Assembly (NCBI RefSeq): GCF_025370775.1
Contig: NZ_JAMXEX010000005.1
Span: 301,880 to 365,879, forward strand
Direction: 5' to 3'
DNA from: Ancylothrix sp. D3o
Lineage (GTDB): Bacteria > Cyanobacteriota > Cyanobacteriia > Cyanobacteriales > Oscillatoriaceae
Length of the DNA: 64,000 bases
Shown here: positions 27,078 through 35,975 of the stretch, piece by piece
Layout: each line of letters begins with the position of its first letter
Position numbering within the stretch: the first letter of the stretch is position 1
Made by a program: the position numbers and the translations under genes
The notes under the pieces: model-generated
The model's database searches: none
The model's input: the letters and a program-made list of their open reading frames with translations, nothing else
What the model was told of the DNA's origin: nothing

Positions 27078-27626
27078 TTACACAGTCGTAATATCCTTTT
27101 CCTTGTCTGCTAGTAACTTCTCAACCTTAGCGATGTACTTATCCGTCATTTTTTGAATTTTATCTTGCAAATCCCGCGCTTCATCTTCGGTGATTTCGCT
27201 AGATTTTTCTTGCTTGCGGACAGAATCAACCGCATCGCGGCGGATATTGCGAATAGAAACCTTACCTTCCTCAGCATACTTAGCCGCAATCTTAACCAGT
27301 TCCTTACGGCGTTCGCTTGTCAAAGGCGGAATATTCAACCGAATCACCGACCCATCATTACTAGGAGTCAACCCCACATCCGACAGAGAAATAGCCTTTT
27401 CAATCAAAGACAGCGAAGAGCGGTCATAAGGTTGAATTGCAATTGTAGTTGCATCAGGCGTACTAATATTCGCCAAAGACTTCAGCGCCGTTGGAGTTCC
27501 GTAATACTCCACCATCACCTTATCAAGCAAAGAAGAATTTGCCCTGCCGGTGCGAATCGTATTAAAGGCTCGTTGAGTTGACTCAACGCCTTTTTCCATC
27601 TGACTTTCAACTTCAGCTAACTTCAC
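27078..27626 (-). CDS. frr: Ribosome recycling factor
   Basis: 182 residues when started at the GTG at 27626. GGAGGT lies 5 bases upstream, and this gives the standard length; the open frame continues upstream only because it overlaps pyrH. The core [20 protein letters not shown], then [32 protein letters not shown] and IRNIRRDA are the RRF signatures. It releases ribosomes from mRNA with EF-G after termination. The start overlaps the pyrH stop by 14 bases, so translation is coupled; pyrH-frr order is conserved in bacteria. Confidence 0.96.
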   Translation of the reverse strand: MKLAEVESQMEKGVESTQRAFNTIRTGRANSSLLDKVMVEYYGTPTALKSLANISTPDATTIAIQPYDRSSLSLIEKAISLSDVGLTPSNDGSVIRLNIPPLTSERRKELVKIAAKYAEEGKVSIRNIRRDAVDSVRKQEKSSEITEDEARDLQDKIQKMTDKYIAKVEKLLADKEKDITTV

Positions 27627-28341
27627 AACTACCTCCGACAACTGTACCAACAGGTTCACCCATAACAGCGCGGTGGATATTCCCCCGCACTGATAGATCA
27701 AATACCATAATAGGAATGTTATTTTCTTTACACAATGCAATGGCCGTACTATCCATCACCCGCAAGTCGTGCATCAAAACATGGCTATATGTCAGAGTTT
27801 GAAACCGGCGAGCATTGGGGTTGAGTACAGGATCAGAGTCATAAATCCCGTCCACCTTGGTCGCCTTAAAAATCACATTAGCATCAATTTCAGCCGCTCG
27901 CAGCGCCGCTGTGGTATCTGTAGTAAAGAAAGGATTCCCAGAACCGGCCCCAAAAATCACCACCCGACCCTTTTCTAAATGGCGAATGGCTCGGCGGCGG
28001 ATATAAGGTTCTGCCACTTCCTGCATTGCAATTGCCGTTTGTACCCTTGTGGGAACAGACTTACGTTCAAGAGCATCTTGCAACGTCATTGCATTCATCA
28101 CCGTAGCGATCATACCAATATAATCGCCCGTTGCCCGATCCATCCCGCCAGCCGCCGCCTTGAGTCCGCGAAAGATATTTCCGCCACCCACCACAACGGC
28201 CACCTGGACACCTGTAGCCACCACATCGGCGATCTCTTCAGCGATTTCTTGAACAACAGCCGGATCAATCCCATATCCAAGATCACCCATCAAGGCTTCA
28301 CCGCTGAGCTTTAACAAAATCCGCTGATAAACTATCCCCAT
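27613..28341 (-). CDS. pyrH: Uridylate kinase (UMP kinase)
   Basis: 242 residues. [15 protein letters not shown] at the N-terminus, [48 protein letters not shown] and VDGIYDSDP are the PyrH signatures of the amino-acid-kinase fold. It phosphorylates UMP to UDP with ATP and is normally a hexamer regulated by GTP and UTP. Overlaps frr. Confidence 0.97.
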   Translation of the reverse strand: MGIVYQRILLKLSGEALMGDLGYGIDPAVVQEIAEEIADVVATGVQVAVVVGGGNIFRGLKAAAGGMDRATGDYIGMIATVMNAMTLQDALERKSVPTRVQTAIAMQEVAEPYIRRRAIRHLEKGRVVIFGAGSGNPFFTTDTTAALRAAEIDANVIFKATKVDGIYDSDPVLNPNARRFQTLTYSHVLMHDLRVMDSTAIALCKENNIPIMVFDLSVRGNIHRAVMGEPVGTVVGGSCEVS

Positions 28342-28390
28342 GAATTCTTATTTCTCGCTTATAATTATTCCACCCTACGATAGCAGCATT

Positions 28391-28435
28391 TAGTCATTAG
28401 TCATTAGTCATTAATCATTAGCCATTAGTCATTAG
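28391..28435. repeat. STRR heptamer array
   Basis: Six consecutive heptamers TAGTCAT (variants TAATCAT and TAGCCAT) in the spacer between the pyrH start and the thioredoxin-like gene. Same family as the arrays near 5.7, 33.8, 33.9, 35.9 and 44.9 kb. Confidence 0.85.
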
Positions 28436-28494
28436 TTTAGGGCCGGCACCCGTTGCACGGCCCCTACTTTCAGAAAGAACATTCGGACAAATGA

Positions 28495-29049
28495 CTACTG
28501 TCGCCACTTCACCGAACAACCCACCGGCTCAGTTTGGGGAATACTCACCGGCTCACCGGCCAGCAGTTGGCTGATAGCGTTTCGCAGATACTCCACCGTC
28601 ACAGCTTGCTCATCATTGGCATTATCATCTATTTGACCGCGATAACAAACCACCCCACCGGCATCCAGCAAAAACACTTCTGGCGTTTTTTCCGCCCCAA
28701 AACAATGCGCCACATCCTGCGTCACATCCCGAATGTAGGGAAAATTAAGAGAATTTTCGGCAGCAAAAGTTTTCATGTTCTCAAAACTGTCATCGGGATA
28801 CTGAACAGCATCATTAGCATTAATGCCGATCAACTTTACCCCTTGCGCTTCAAAATCCGCTTGAATTTGTTTAAGCCGGTTTAAATACCAGCGCACATAA
28901 GGACAGTGATTACACATAAAAACCACCACCACCGCTCGAAATTCCTCCAAATAACGAGCTAAATGATGCACTTGTTCATCAGTTCCGGGCAGTTCAAAAT
29001 CAGGAGCGTAGGCGCCAAGGGGAGTAGCCGTCATTTCGATTCCACTCAT
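28495..29049 (-). CDS. Thioredoxin-like / AhpC-TSA family protein
   Basis: 184 residues. The redox motif CNHCPYV (CxxC, about residue 46) lies after the first strand RAVVVVFM, in the position seen in thioredoxin-fold proteins, followed by VKLIGINANDAVQYPDDSF and KTPEVFLLDAGG (cis-Pro region). No signal peptide, so cytosolic. Likely thiol-disulfide exchange or peroxide metabolism; substrate not identifiable. Confidence 0.85.
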   Translation of the reverse strand: MSGIEMTATPLGAYAPDFELPGTDEQVHHLARYLEEFRAVVVVFMCNHCPYVRWYLNRLKQIQADFEAQGVKLIGINANDAVQYPDDSFENMKTFAAENSLNFPYIRDVTQDVAHCFGAEKTPEVFLLDAGGVVCYRGQIDDNANDEQAVTVEYLRNAISQLLAGEPVSIPQTEPVGCSVKWRQ

Positions 29050-29128
29050 TTTCTACAAATCGTCTGAATTACAATCGTGCCACAATTGGTAAAGGCTGTC
29101 GGTGAGGTTTTTTCGTGGTTAGGGGATT

Positions 29129-30043
29129 TTACCAGCCGCAAGCCGTTGCTTTATAGCCAATAATTTTGTACACGAGTTTGGCGGCTGTAAATTCTGATAC
29201 CACCGAATCCACCAGCGGGGCTAATTCCATTACATCACACCCAATAACTTCATGCTTCTCAAAAACTCGCCGGATAAATGTTGTCAGCGAATACCAGTTT
29301 AATCCTCCTGGTTCGGGAGTGCCCACACCTGGAATTAATGTCGGATCTAAACCATCTAAATCGATGGTAAAAAACACTTTTTTTGTTTGGATAGTTGCCA
29401 GGGCTTTTTCCATCCAGTCGGGTTGAGCGACAATTTCTCGTGCTCGAAATACGGCTAAATTTTTGGCTTTGATCAAATCCGCTTCTTCTTTACAAATTGC
29501 CCGAATGCCTATTTGCAGGGTTGGTAATCCCATATCAACAATCCGCCGCATTACACAAGCATGATTGTGAATTGAATCGTGATATTCGTGGCGTAAATCG
29601 CCGTGTGCATCTACTTGAATGACGGTAAACGGTTCATCGGCGTAGGCTTTGCGATAGGCTTCTACGACTCCAGCAGTAATGCTGTGTTCGCCTCCCAAAG
29701 CGATGACAAATTTACCATCTTTGATTAGTTGGTAAGTTGTTTTTTCGGTGACTTCTAGCATTTCTGAGGAACTCACCGGCCGGTTATCTCGCGTATCTGC
29801 TATCGCCTGGTGTGTATAAATACCAACTTCGTAGCAAATTTCGCGGTCGAGTTCTTCGTCGTAGCATTCAAGTTGATCGGAAGCGTTTAACAGTTCCGCC
29901 GGCCCGTTTTGGCAGCCGCGTCGGTAGGTTGTGGTGGCTTCGTAGGGGATGGGTAAGATCACGACGCGAGCATCTTGGTAATTCCATTCAATTTCAGCAC
30001 CAAGGAAAGGCTGCATCTCAGCGACAGGGGTTAACACCGGCAT
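29129..30043 (-). CDS. speB: Agmatinase / arginase-family ureohydrolase
   Basis: 304 residues. Mn-binding motifs GGEHSITAG, VDAHGDLRHEY and FFTIDLDGLDPTLIPGVGTP are complete. TTYRRGCQNGPAELLNAS is typical of bacterial SpeB. The family hydrolyses agmatine to putrescine and urea, but cyanobacterial members are also known that act on other guanidino compounds, so specificity is uncertain. Monocistronic by position; start ATG at 30043. Confidence 0.85.
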   Translation of the reverse strand: MPVLTPVAEMQPFLGAEIEWNYQDARVVILPIPYEATTTYRRGCQNGPAELLNASDQLECYDEELDREICYEVGIYTHQAIADTRDNRPVSSSEMLEVTEKTTYQLIKDGKFVIALGGEHSITAGVVEAYRKAYADEPFTVIQVDAHGDLRHEYHDSIHNHACVMRRIVDMGLPTLQIGIRAICKEEADLIKAKNLAVFRAREIVAQPDWMEKALATIQTKKVFFTIDLDGLDPTLIPGVGTPEPGGLNWYSLTTFIRRVFEKHEVIGCDVMELAPLVDSVVSEFTAAKLVYKIIGYKATACGW

Positions 30044-30175
30044 ATCTGCAATTATTAGAAAAAATAGGCAACACTTTTAAATCGTGACATATTCTGGCGC
30101 TGTCTGAGTTTATTTGTCAAACACGGATTTATCAAAAGTCTTTGGCCGGCTGCTAGGTCAAGAAACAATCAACCA

Positions 30176-31120
30176 ATGCACAATGAATTAGGAACGATAA
30201 ACGATCAACCATCAACAACTGCTATGACTTCTTTAACTTCTGCGTCTATAAAGCCTTTAACCTGGATGTGGCGGGGGTTTCCGATTCGTTATCAGGCTGC
30301 CGGTGAAACGGGGCCGGCGGTGGTGCTGATACACGGTTTTGGGGCTTCTTGCGGTCATTGGCGCAAAAATATAGCGGTGTTGGCTGAGACTTGTCGAGTT
30401 TTTGCCCTTGATTTGATTGGGTTTGGCGGTTCGGCTAAACCGGCCCCCAATGTGGAAATTTCCTATACTTTTGAAACCTGGGCCCAGCAAATTGCCGATT
30501 TTTGCCGCGAGGTTGTCGGGGGTTCTGCTTTTCTGGTTGGTAATTCTATCGGTTGTGTGGCGGTTATGCAGGCGGCGGTCGATTTTCCTGATTTGGCGCG
30601 GGGGGTGGCGTTGCTGAATTGTTCTCTGCGTTTGCTGCACGAGCGTAAACGTGCTACTTTGCCTTGGTATCGCCGGTTTGGTGCTGGAGTAGCACAAAAA
30701 ATGCTTGCTTTTAAGCCAGTCAGTCAAGTATTTTTTAATTCAATTGCAAAGCCGGCAACGGTGCGGAAAATTTTGTTGAAGGCATACCGACGTGCTGATG
30801 CTGTAACGGATGAATTGATCGAATTGATCCTCGAACCGGCACGCGATCAAGGCGCAGTCGAAGTATTTGTTGCCTTTACTGCCTACTCTCAAGGGCCGTT
30901 ACCAGAAGATTTACTGCCGATCTTACCTTGCGGAGCGATTATTTTATGGGGAACTGATGATCCTTGGGAACCTATATCACTAGGAAAAGAATTTGTCAAG
31001 TATCCCCAGGTAGAAAAATTTATTCCCTTGGAGGGGGTGGGACATTGCCCGCAGGATGAGGCGCCGGAGTTGGTCAATCCTATTTTGCAGCAGTGGATTT
31101 TAGAAAAGTCTGGCGTCTAG
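30176..31120 (+). CDS. Alpha/beta hydrolase
   Basis: 314 residues, or 298 from the Met of MTSLTSASIK (30224). Oxyanion region VLIHGFGASCGHW, nucleophile elbow VGNSIGCVAV (Ser in GNSIG), acid in LWGTDDPWEP and His in GVGHCPQDEAPE. Close in pattern to the chloroplast/cyanobacterial hydrolases related to pheophytinase and PIP-type esterases. No membrane segment. Substrate unknown. Confidence 0.87.
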   Translation: MHNELGTINDQPSTTAMTSLTSASIKPLTWMWRGFPIRYQAAGETGPAVVLIHGFGASCGHWRKNIAVLAETCRVFALDLIGFGGSAKPAPNVEISYTFETWAQQIADFCREVVGGSAFLVGNSIGCVAVMQAAVDFPDLARGVALLNCSLRLLHERKRATLPWYRRFGAGVAQKMLAFKPVSQVFFNSIAKPATVRKILLKAYRRADAVTDELIELILEPARDQGAVEVFVAFTAYSQGPLPEDLLPILPCGAIILWGTDDPWEPISLGKEFVKYPQVEKFIPLEGVGHCPQDEAPELVNPILQQWILEKSGV

Positions 31121-31807
31121 TTTTGGGAGGTTTTTGGGGCCGGTGTTTTTTTGAAGTTGCTTCGTTTGCATCTTTCAACGAGTAAAGCGTTTCCCCACTC
31201 TGGGGGGAAATTAGTTAAATGCAAACCATGCTTGTAGAAAAAAAAGTTGTGAAAACTCCCTATGATTAGTAAGTAGAAGCACTTAATTATTTGTAGGATG
31301 GGTAGAGCGTAAGCGTACCGTGATAGTTGGCGTAGCCTAACCCATCAAAGCCTTGAGAGTGTTGGGTTTCGTTCCTCTACCCAACCTACATTACACCCTG
31401 AGTTTAATTAAGTTGACTTACTTAACTAGCAACCAAACCTCTACAAGCAAACAACGGCTCCCCTCCCTGTTAAAAACACAACAGAAATTAACTCAAAAAC
31501 AACTTAAAACAACCAAATTTTCTGAAAATTGCTGATTAAAAGCCTCCATAAATTACATCAAAACTTAAATCCAACTAAAAAAAGCCAAATTAACTTTCTG
31601 GAACCAAAGACCCCGCCCCTCTCCCCAACCACCGGCACCAGAATCTTTTTTGATCAAATTTCGTCCTTAAAATCAGACCAACCCTCAACCCCCTCCAGAT
31701 GTCCGCCCCCCGGAGTTCGTGCTAACACAGAAGAGGGTAGCGAGTCGCCTGAGAGTGCATCAGAATTTGGTATTCCTTGATAAACAAAGCCTTAGAGGAT
31801 TTTGCTC
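31121..31807. other. Long spacer before cop23 with dispersed repeat
   Basis: Nearly 690 bases. It holds an inverted dispersed repeat (31291-31393) and A/C-rich sequence. Two open frames (31353-31535 and 31529-31780) have low-complexity composition, no ribosome site and no protein-like character. GAGG before the cop23 ATG is the only clear signal. Confidence 0.5.
31291..31393. repeat. Dispersed inverted repeat, GTAGGTTGGGT type
   Basis: TGTAGGATGGGTAGAGCG at the left and CTACCCAACCTACA at the right are complementary. The element contains GTTGGGTTTCGTTCCTCTAC and, inside, GGCGTAGCCTAA. Related copies at 48411-48466 and 49241-49274. Confidence 0.75.
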
Positions 31808-32515
31808 ATGTCACAAAAAACACTTAGACAAATCGCCTTATCCTTGGGAGTTAGTCTCCTATTTGCAGCCCCCGCAGTAGCCCAACTCACACCCAATAAC
31901 CCCAACCGCTCAAATATAAGAATTCCGCCCAACGAAGACCCCCAAGCAAGCGACGAGTCTACGCAAAGAGCAGAGGGTCAAAAATTCGCTTGTGAGATGG
32001 TTAACGGACAATACACTGTAATGTATTATCCCGATAGCCAAAGTAATCAAGGTAATGCCTGGGCTACACCTAGTGCTTTAGGCGGTGGTTGGACACCCGA
32101 ACGCCGGTGTAACGAAATCAGCCGCCGTCTGGAAAGCTACCGGCCCGATGGTTTAGAAGAACTCAGCACCAGCAAAGTCAATAACTACGACATTGTGTGT
32201 GTCACCACTCAAGCAAACTCTGCTTGTCGGATTGTCTTTACTGTGCCACCGGGTCAAGATCCTAAAATCACCCGTGATCGCGTCTTTGAAAATTTAACCG
32301 TTGCGGATAGCGGTCAACAAACCGATGCCGTCAATACGTTTATAGATGGCGGCGCAAACAATCAAATTTTGCGAGATATTTTAGGCGTTGACCCCGCCTC
32401 CACAATGGGAGGAAGACCGGCCCGAAACCGCTCACAATACTCACCAAATAGCATCAATTTACGTCCCTTCCTGTCCCCTGCTGATGGTGGTACAGGCAGC
32501 CGGTTGAGATATTGA
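31808..32515 (+). CDS. COP23-domain secreted protein
   Basis: 235 residues from the ATG at 31808 (GAGG about 10 bases before it). Signal peptide LRQIALSLGVSLLFAAPAVA with AQ after the cleavage region. The domain has the four cysteines KFACEMV, ERRCNEI, YDIVCVTT and NSACRIVFTVP characteristic of COP23, named for a circadian oscillating membrane-associated protein of a unicellular cyanobacterium. The stop TGA (32513-32515) lies in the terminus of the neighbouring IS200/IS605-like element, so the natural C-terminus may have been slightly longer. Confidence 0.85.
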   Translation: MSQKTLRQIALSLGVSLLFAAPAVAQLTPNNPNRSNIRIPPNEDPQASDESTQRAEGQKFACEMVNGQYTVMYYPDSQSNQGNAWATPSALGGGWTPERRCNEISRRLESYRPDGLEELSTSKVNNYDIVCVTTQANSACRIVFTVPPGQDPKITRDRVFENLTVADSGQQTDAVNTFIDGGANNQILRDILGVDPASTMGGRPARNRSQYSPNSINLRPFLSPADGGTGSRLRY

Positions 32516-33810
32516 CACTCCCCTGCCTAAAGGCGCGGGGATTCTTCACTCAAAGACTCAACTTGCCCTGACAGGACTGCTCCAATCAAAGTAGAGGTTA
32601 AATCTCCTGAAGCGTTCGGGTCTAAAACCCAAGTTCCGGTATGCCCTACCGTACTCAAGGCTAATTTCAGAATATTGATAGCTGCATTCCAATCTCTATC
32701 TAAAACGAATCCACATTCACAGACATGGGTTCTCACGGATAGAGATTTCTTGACGACGGCACCACAGCTAGAGCATTCCTGAGAAGTATAAGCAGGATTC
32801 ACTGCTACAGTGATTTTGCCAAACTTCCTTCCGAAATACTCCAACCATTTTCTGAACTGATACCAACCCGCATCATTAATCGACTTAGCGAGACAGTGAT
32901 TCTTGACCAGATTCTTAATCCTCAAGTCTTCATAGGCGACCAAATCGTTAGATTGGACTACGCAACGCGCCAGTCTCTTAGCGTGTTCTTCACGTTGCCT
33001 ACTTATTTTGAGGTGTACTCGTCCTAGTCGATTAATGGCTTTCTTGCGATTGGCAGAGCCTTTCTTTTTGCGGGAAACACGGCGTTGACGGAATTTCATC
33101 CGTTTCTCGCCAATTCGATAAAACCAAGGTGATGGTTCACTATGTCCATTACTATCGGTGTAGAACTCTTTAAGTCCTACATCTAATCCAATAGTTTTGC
33201 CTGTGGGTTGTGTTTCAACTTTAGTGTCTGCACTAATTAGGAATTGGACATAATACCCGTCAGCACGACGGATTAACCTGACTCGTTTTATCTGGTCTAA
33301 CTGGTAGAAGTTTAAATCCCACGTTCCCTTGAGTTTGAGTTTACCAATTTCTTTTTTGTCGGTAAAAGTTATCTGTTTTCTTGTCTCAGAAAGTTTCCAT
33401 CCGCTCGTCTTGTACTCGACTGAACGGTAATTCTTTTTGAATTTTGGATACCCTTTCTTTCCCGCCATAGCTTTCTTGCAGTTGTCGTAAAACCGAGCAA
33501 TAGCAGAGTAGGCTCTCTCAACAGATGTTTGGCAAGCATGAGAGTTCAAGTCTTTCACAAAGGCATATTCAGCCCTTAACGCCGTGTTGTAGCGATACAG
33601 TTCTTTCTGTCCCACCCCTCGGTTATCCATCCAATACCGGATACACTTGTTGCGGACAAATTGAGCGGTTTGAATCGCTTCATCAATGGCTGTATATTGA
33701 GTTGCTTTCCCTTGTGCCTTGAACTCTAAAACTATCATTTGACGTGGAAAACTTCTACGCCAAATATTCTAGCATCCTATAGCCGTCCTGGAAGGACGGG
33801 GCTTGTATCC
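32513..33810 (-). mobile_element. IS200/IS605-type element with tnpB only
   Basis: A tnpB gene bounded by subterminal hairpins: 32520-32540 (CCCC T GCCT AA AGGC GC GGGG) on the right-end side and 33781-33803 (CCGTCCT GGA AGGACGG core) on the left-end side. Terminal TTGACACTCCCC is typical of such cyanobacterial elements (recalled). No tnpA is present, so it depends on a transposase elsewhere. The exact left boundary is uncertain. STRR heptamers begin just outside it. Confidence 0.8.
32527..33738 (-). CDS. tnpB: TnpB RNA-guided endonuclease (IS200/IS605 OrfB)
   Basis: 403 residues, full length and without frameshift. RuvC residues: Asp186 (IGLDVGLKEF), Glu270 (AYEDLRIKNL) and Asp349 (LDRDWNAAINIL). 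Zinc finger C322, C325, C340, C342 (CSSCG and CECG). The N-terminal helix-rich half binds the omega-RNA in characterised relatives. TnpB proteins are RNA-guided nucleases that help retain the transposon. The 3' end overlaps the element right end, where omega-RNA is normally made. All catalytic residues are intact, so it is likely active. Confidence 0.95.
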   Translation of the reverse strand: MIVLEFKAQGKATQYTAIDEAIQTAQFVRNKCIRYWMDNRGVGQKELYRYNTALRAEYAFVKDLNSHACQTSVERAYSAIARFYDNCKKAMAGKKGYPKFKKNYRSVEYKTSGWKLSETRKQITFTDKKEIGKLKLKGTWDLNFYQLDQIKRVRLIRRADGYYVQFLISADTKVETQPTGKTIGLDVGLKEFYTDSNGHSEPSPWFYRIGEKRMKFRQRRVSRKKKGSANRKKAINRLGRVHLKISRQREEHAKRLARCVVQSNDLVAYEDLRIKNLVKNHCLAKSINDAGWYQFRKWLEYFGRKFGKITVAVNPAYTSQECSSCGAVVKKSLSVRTHVCECGFVLDRDWNAAINILKLALSTVGHTGTWVLDPNASGDLTSTLIGAVLSGQVESLSEESPRL

Positions 33811-33817
33811 CATTTCT

Positions 33818-33866
33818 CATGGTCAATTGTCATTGGTCAATTGTCATTGGTCATTGGTCATTGGTC
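33818..33866. repeat. STRR heptamer array next to the IS element
   Basis: Seven consecutive heptamers of CATGGTC, AATTGTC and ATTGGTC type. They flank the left end of the tnpB element; a second short array (AAATGAC type) is at 33958-33980. Confidence 0.8.
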
Positions 33867-33957
33867 AAAAGTAGGGGCGGTTATGGCGTTCGCTAGTACC
33901 GAGGTTTAAGCATCCCAGAGAAAACCTCAATAAACCGGCCTCTACTTTTGCCTTTTC

Positions 33958-33980
33958 ACAAATGACAAATGACAATTGAC
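33958..33980. repeat. STRR heptamers downstream of the LCP gene
   Basis: ACAAATGACAAATGACAATT followed by GAC, three heptamers ending 2 bases before the LCP stop codon. Confidence 0.7.
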
Positions 33981-33982
33981 CT

Positions 33983-35401
33983 TTACCAAGTACCCGCCGG
34001 CTTATTTTGGTTTTGCTGTTCTAACCAATCTTCCCCAACTTGAATCGTGACATCCGTTCGCAAAGCCCCCGTACTTTCTACCCGTACCTCCCCAAAACCA
34101 AGCGAATCTCGCACAGCATTTGCAGCTTCCATATTCCCAGACTGTGCCACAATTCGAGTCACCTTCAACGGTTCATTCCAAGGTTTGGCGATTACTACAT
34201 TCCGATAACCAGAAGTTTGTAAACTATTCACCAAGTCATTCACCGCCGTTTCCGAATTCGTACTATCTTGAATTGCCACCCTCATAGTTCGCGGCTCAAT
34301 AACTTTATAAGACTCATTATCTGTGCCGGTTTCAAAATGTTGGGATTTAATCGCATCAATTCCATTAAAATCGGGCAACCAATAACTCGCCTGATATTGT
34401 TTCGGATCACTAAACTCGCCTGGTAACATTAACATTTGCACATTAGAGCGCTGAAGTTCCGAAGCAAAACCAACCAAAGCCACCAACTCTTCTATCGTTA
34501 AATTTGTATCTATATGTTCTTGAATCACCGAAACAATTTTAGGCAAACGTACTATTGTTGCTGGATTTAACGTTTGCTCCATCAAAGCTCTCATCAGAAT
34601 TTGTTGGCGCTGAATTCTGCCAATATCTCCCAATTCATCATATCTAAAACGCAAAAACTGTAACGCTTGATTACCATTTAATCTTTGCTTACCGGCCTTG
34701 AGATCAATATACAAATGTTGCGAATCATCCTTGTATTTCATATCTTTGAGAACGTGAATTTCCACACCTCCCAAAGCATCCACTAATTTCTCTACCGCTT
34801 GCACATTAACCCGCACATAACGGTCAACTGCAACACCTCCCATAAGTTCGCCGATAGCTTTAGCGCTTAAAGCCGGCCCCCCATAATAATTTGCTTCATT
34901 AATTTTCGTCACTCCTACCCCTTCCACCAAAGTCCGCGTATCTCTGGGAATCGAAAGTACAGCCAATTTTTTTGTTTCAGGATTAAATCTCACCAGCAGC
35001 ATTGTATCTGCTAAACCGTCTAAAGAATTGACCAAAGCTTGATATCCCACATTTGGCTGAGGATTTTTTTCTAAATCGCTGGTGAGGACTTTTGTGCCAA
35101 GCAGTAAAATATTTACCGGACGAGTTAACTCTGGCATCCGCATACTCATAGAAGTAGAAATGCGTTCCCCAGATCCAAATACGGCTGCTTCTTCAGGGCT
35201 AAGCCTACTTTGCATAAGCGGTGTACTCGAAAGCGACACCGCCAATAAAGCACCGGCGGTAGCTGAAAGCATCGCCACGCCGGTTAAACCTAAACCCAGC
35301 CACATCCAATGTCCGCGAGTTGTGCTTTTGCTCTTGTTGCGGTTAATGGGTAGGGAAGGTTGCGGACTAGACGGTTGATTGGGGATATTTTGAGCAGACA
35401 C
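33983..35401 (-). CDS. LytR-CpsA-Psr (LCP) family protein
   Basis: 472 residues from a GTG at 35401 with GAGG 8 bases upstream; the upstream 24 codons in frame are not protein-like. Single membrane helix WMWLGLGLTGVAMLSATAGA (about 35-60), then LCP domain: ILLLGTKVL, DTMLLVRFNPETKKLAVLSI, PRDTRTLV, KINEANYYGG, LRFRYDELGDIGRIQRQQ with the conserved Arg and Asp residues, and a C-terminal LytR_C domain. LCP enzymes move undecaprenyl-linked polymers onto peptidoglycan or envelope acceptors. Upstream 118-residue membrane protein is on the same strand. Confidence 0.9.
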   Translation of the reverse strand: MSAQNIPNQPSSPQPSLPINRNKSKSTTRGHWMWLGLGLTGVAMLSATAGALLAVSLSSTPLMQSRLSPEEAAVFGSGERISTSMSMRMPELTRPVNILLLGTKVLTSDLEKNPQPNVGYQALVNSLDGLADTMLLVRFNPETKKLAVLSIPRDTRTLVEGVGVTKINEANYYGGPALSAKAIGELMGGVAVDRYVRVNVQAVEKLVDALGGVEIHVLKDMKYKDDSQHLYIDLKAGKQRLNGNQALQFLRFRYDELGDIGRIQRQQILMRALMEQTLNPATIVRLPKIVSVIQEHIDTNLTIEELVALVGFASELQRSNVQMLMLPGEFSDPKQYQASYWLPDFNGIDAIKSQHFETGTDNESYKVIEPRTMRVAIQDSTNSETAVNDLVNSLQTSGYRNVVIAKPWNEPLKVTRIVAQSGNMEAANAVRDSLGFGEVRVESTGALRTDVTIQVGEDWLEQQNQNKPAGTW

Positions 35402-35511
35402 AAAGGAAACCTCACACACACAAAAAAAGGGGCCAGACAAAACATTGAAATGTGAAAAGAAAACACCGAACAAGGAAAAATTAAGTGCTTTTCACGATAC
35501 ATCCTCTATTT

Positions 35512-35868
35512 TTAGGGAAGCCGGTCGCTCAAGTCACTAAACCCAGGCAACCAAATCGGCTGCCGTTTCCACACACGATACATGAGAGCAACACTGATGA
35601 CAAAATAGCTAGAAGTTACGACACTACTCATTATTAACAGGGGAAGTGTCATAAATTCCGCAGATTTAGCGCTTGTTTCCAGCAGCAGGTAGGAACTGAG
35701 CCACACAAAGGCCAAAGTACAAGCCAGCCGGCTAACGGCGCGTTCTTGAGGGTTGCCTTTGCGCTGGTAAAGCGTCCAGACGGCAGGAAAAAAGCCAAGG
35801 ACGGGAACCAGATACAAGTATAGGTTTAAGTGCTTAGGGTCGCTGTTGTCAAATTTGTTGTTTGTCAT
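35512..35868 (-). CDS. Small membrane protein, unknown
   Basis: 118 residues with three or four membrane segments (LYLYLVPVLGFFPAVWTLYQ, RLACTLAFVWLSSYLLLE, LPLLIMSSVVTSSYFVISVA). Unrecognised. It ends about 110 bases before the LCP start on the same strand and could be a partner. The start ATG lies inside a STRR heptamer array, so the repeat may supply the initiation region. Confidence 0.65.
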   Translation of the reverse strand: MTNNKFDNSDPKHLNLYLYLVPVLGFFPAVWTLYQRKGNPQERAVSRLACTLAFVWLSSYLLLETSAKSAEFMTLPLLIMSSVVTSSYFVISVALMYRVWKRQPIWLPGFSDLSDRLP

Positions 35869-35886
35869 TTGTCATTTGTCATTTGT
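35861..35886. repeat. STRR heptamer array overlapping a start codon
   Basis: TTTGTCA TTTGTCA TTTGTCA plus TTTG, read on the plus strand. The complement provides the ATG (35866-35868) of the 118-residue membrane protein. A GCAGGCATCTTGCCTGC hairpin (about 35934-35951) follows. Confidence 0.75.
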
Positions 35887-35975
35887 TAGGGGGATGGGGG
35901 GATGGCAGATCATATTGCCTACCCCACAGTGGAGCAGGCATCTTGCCTGCTTGCTGGCTTGCCTGCTTGCCTCAT

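Noticed and set aside
27627-27740. N-terminal extension of ribosome recycling factor
   Set aside because: The extra 38 residues overlap pyrH in another frame; GGAGGT and the standard length support the GTG at 27626.
31529-31780. 83-residue frame upstream of cop23
   Set aside because: Composition is Pro/Ser/Lys-rich and low-complexity, with no homologous pattern and no ribosome site; more likely spacer.
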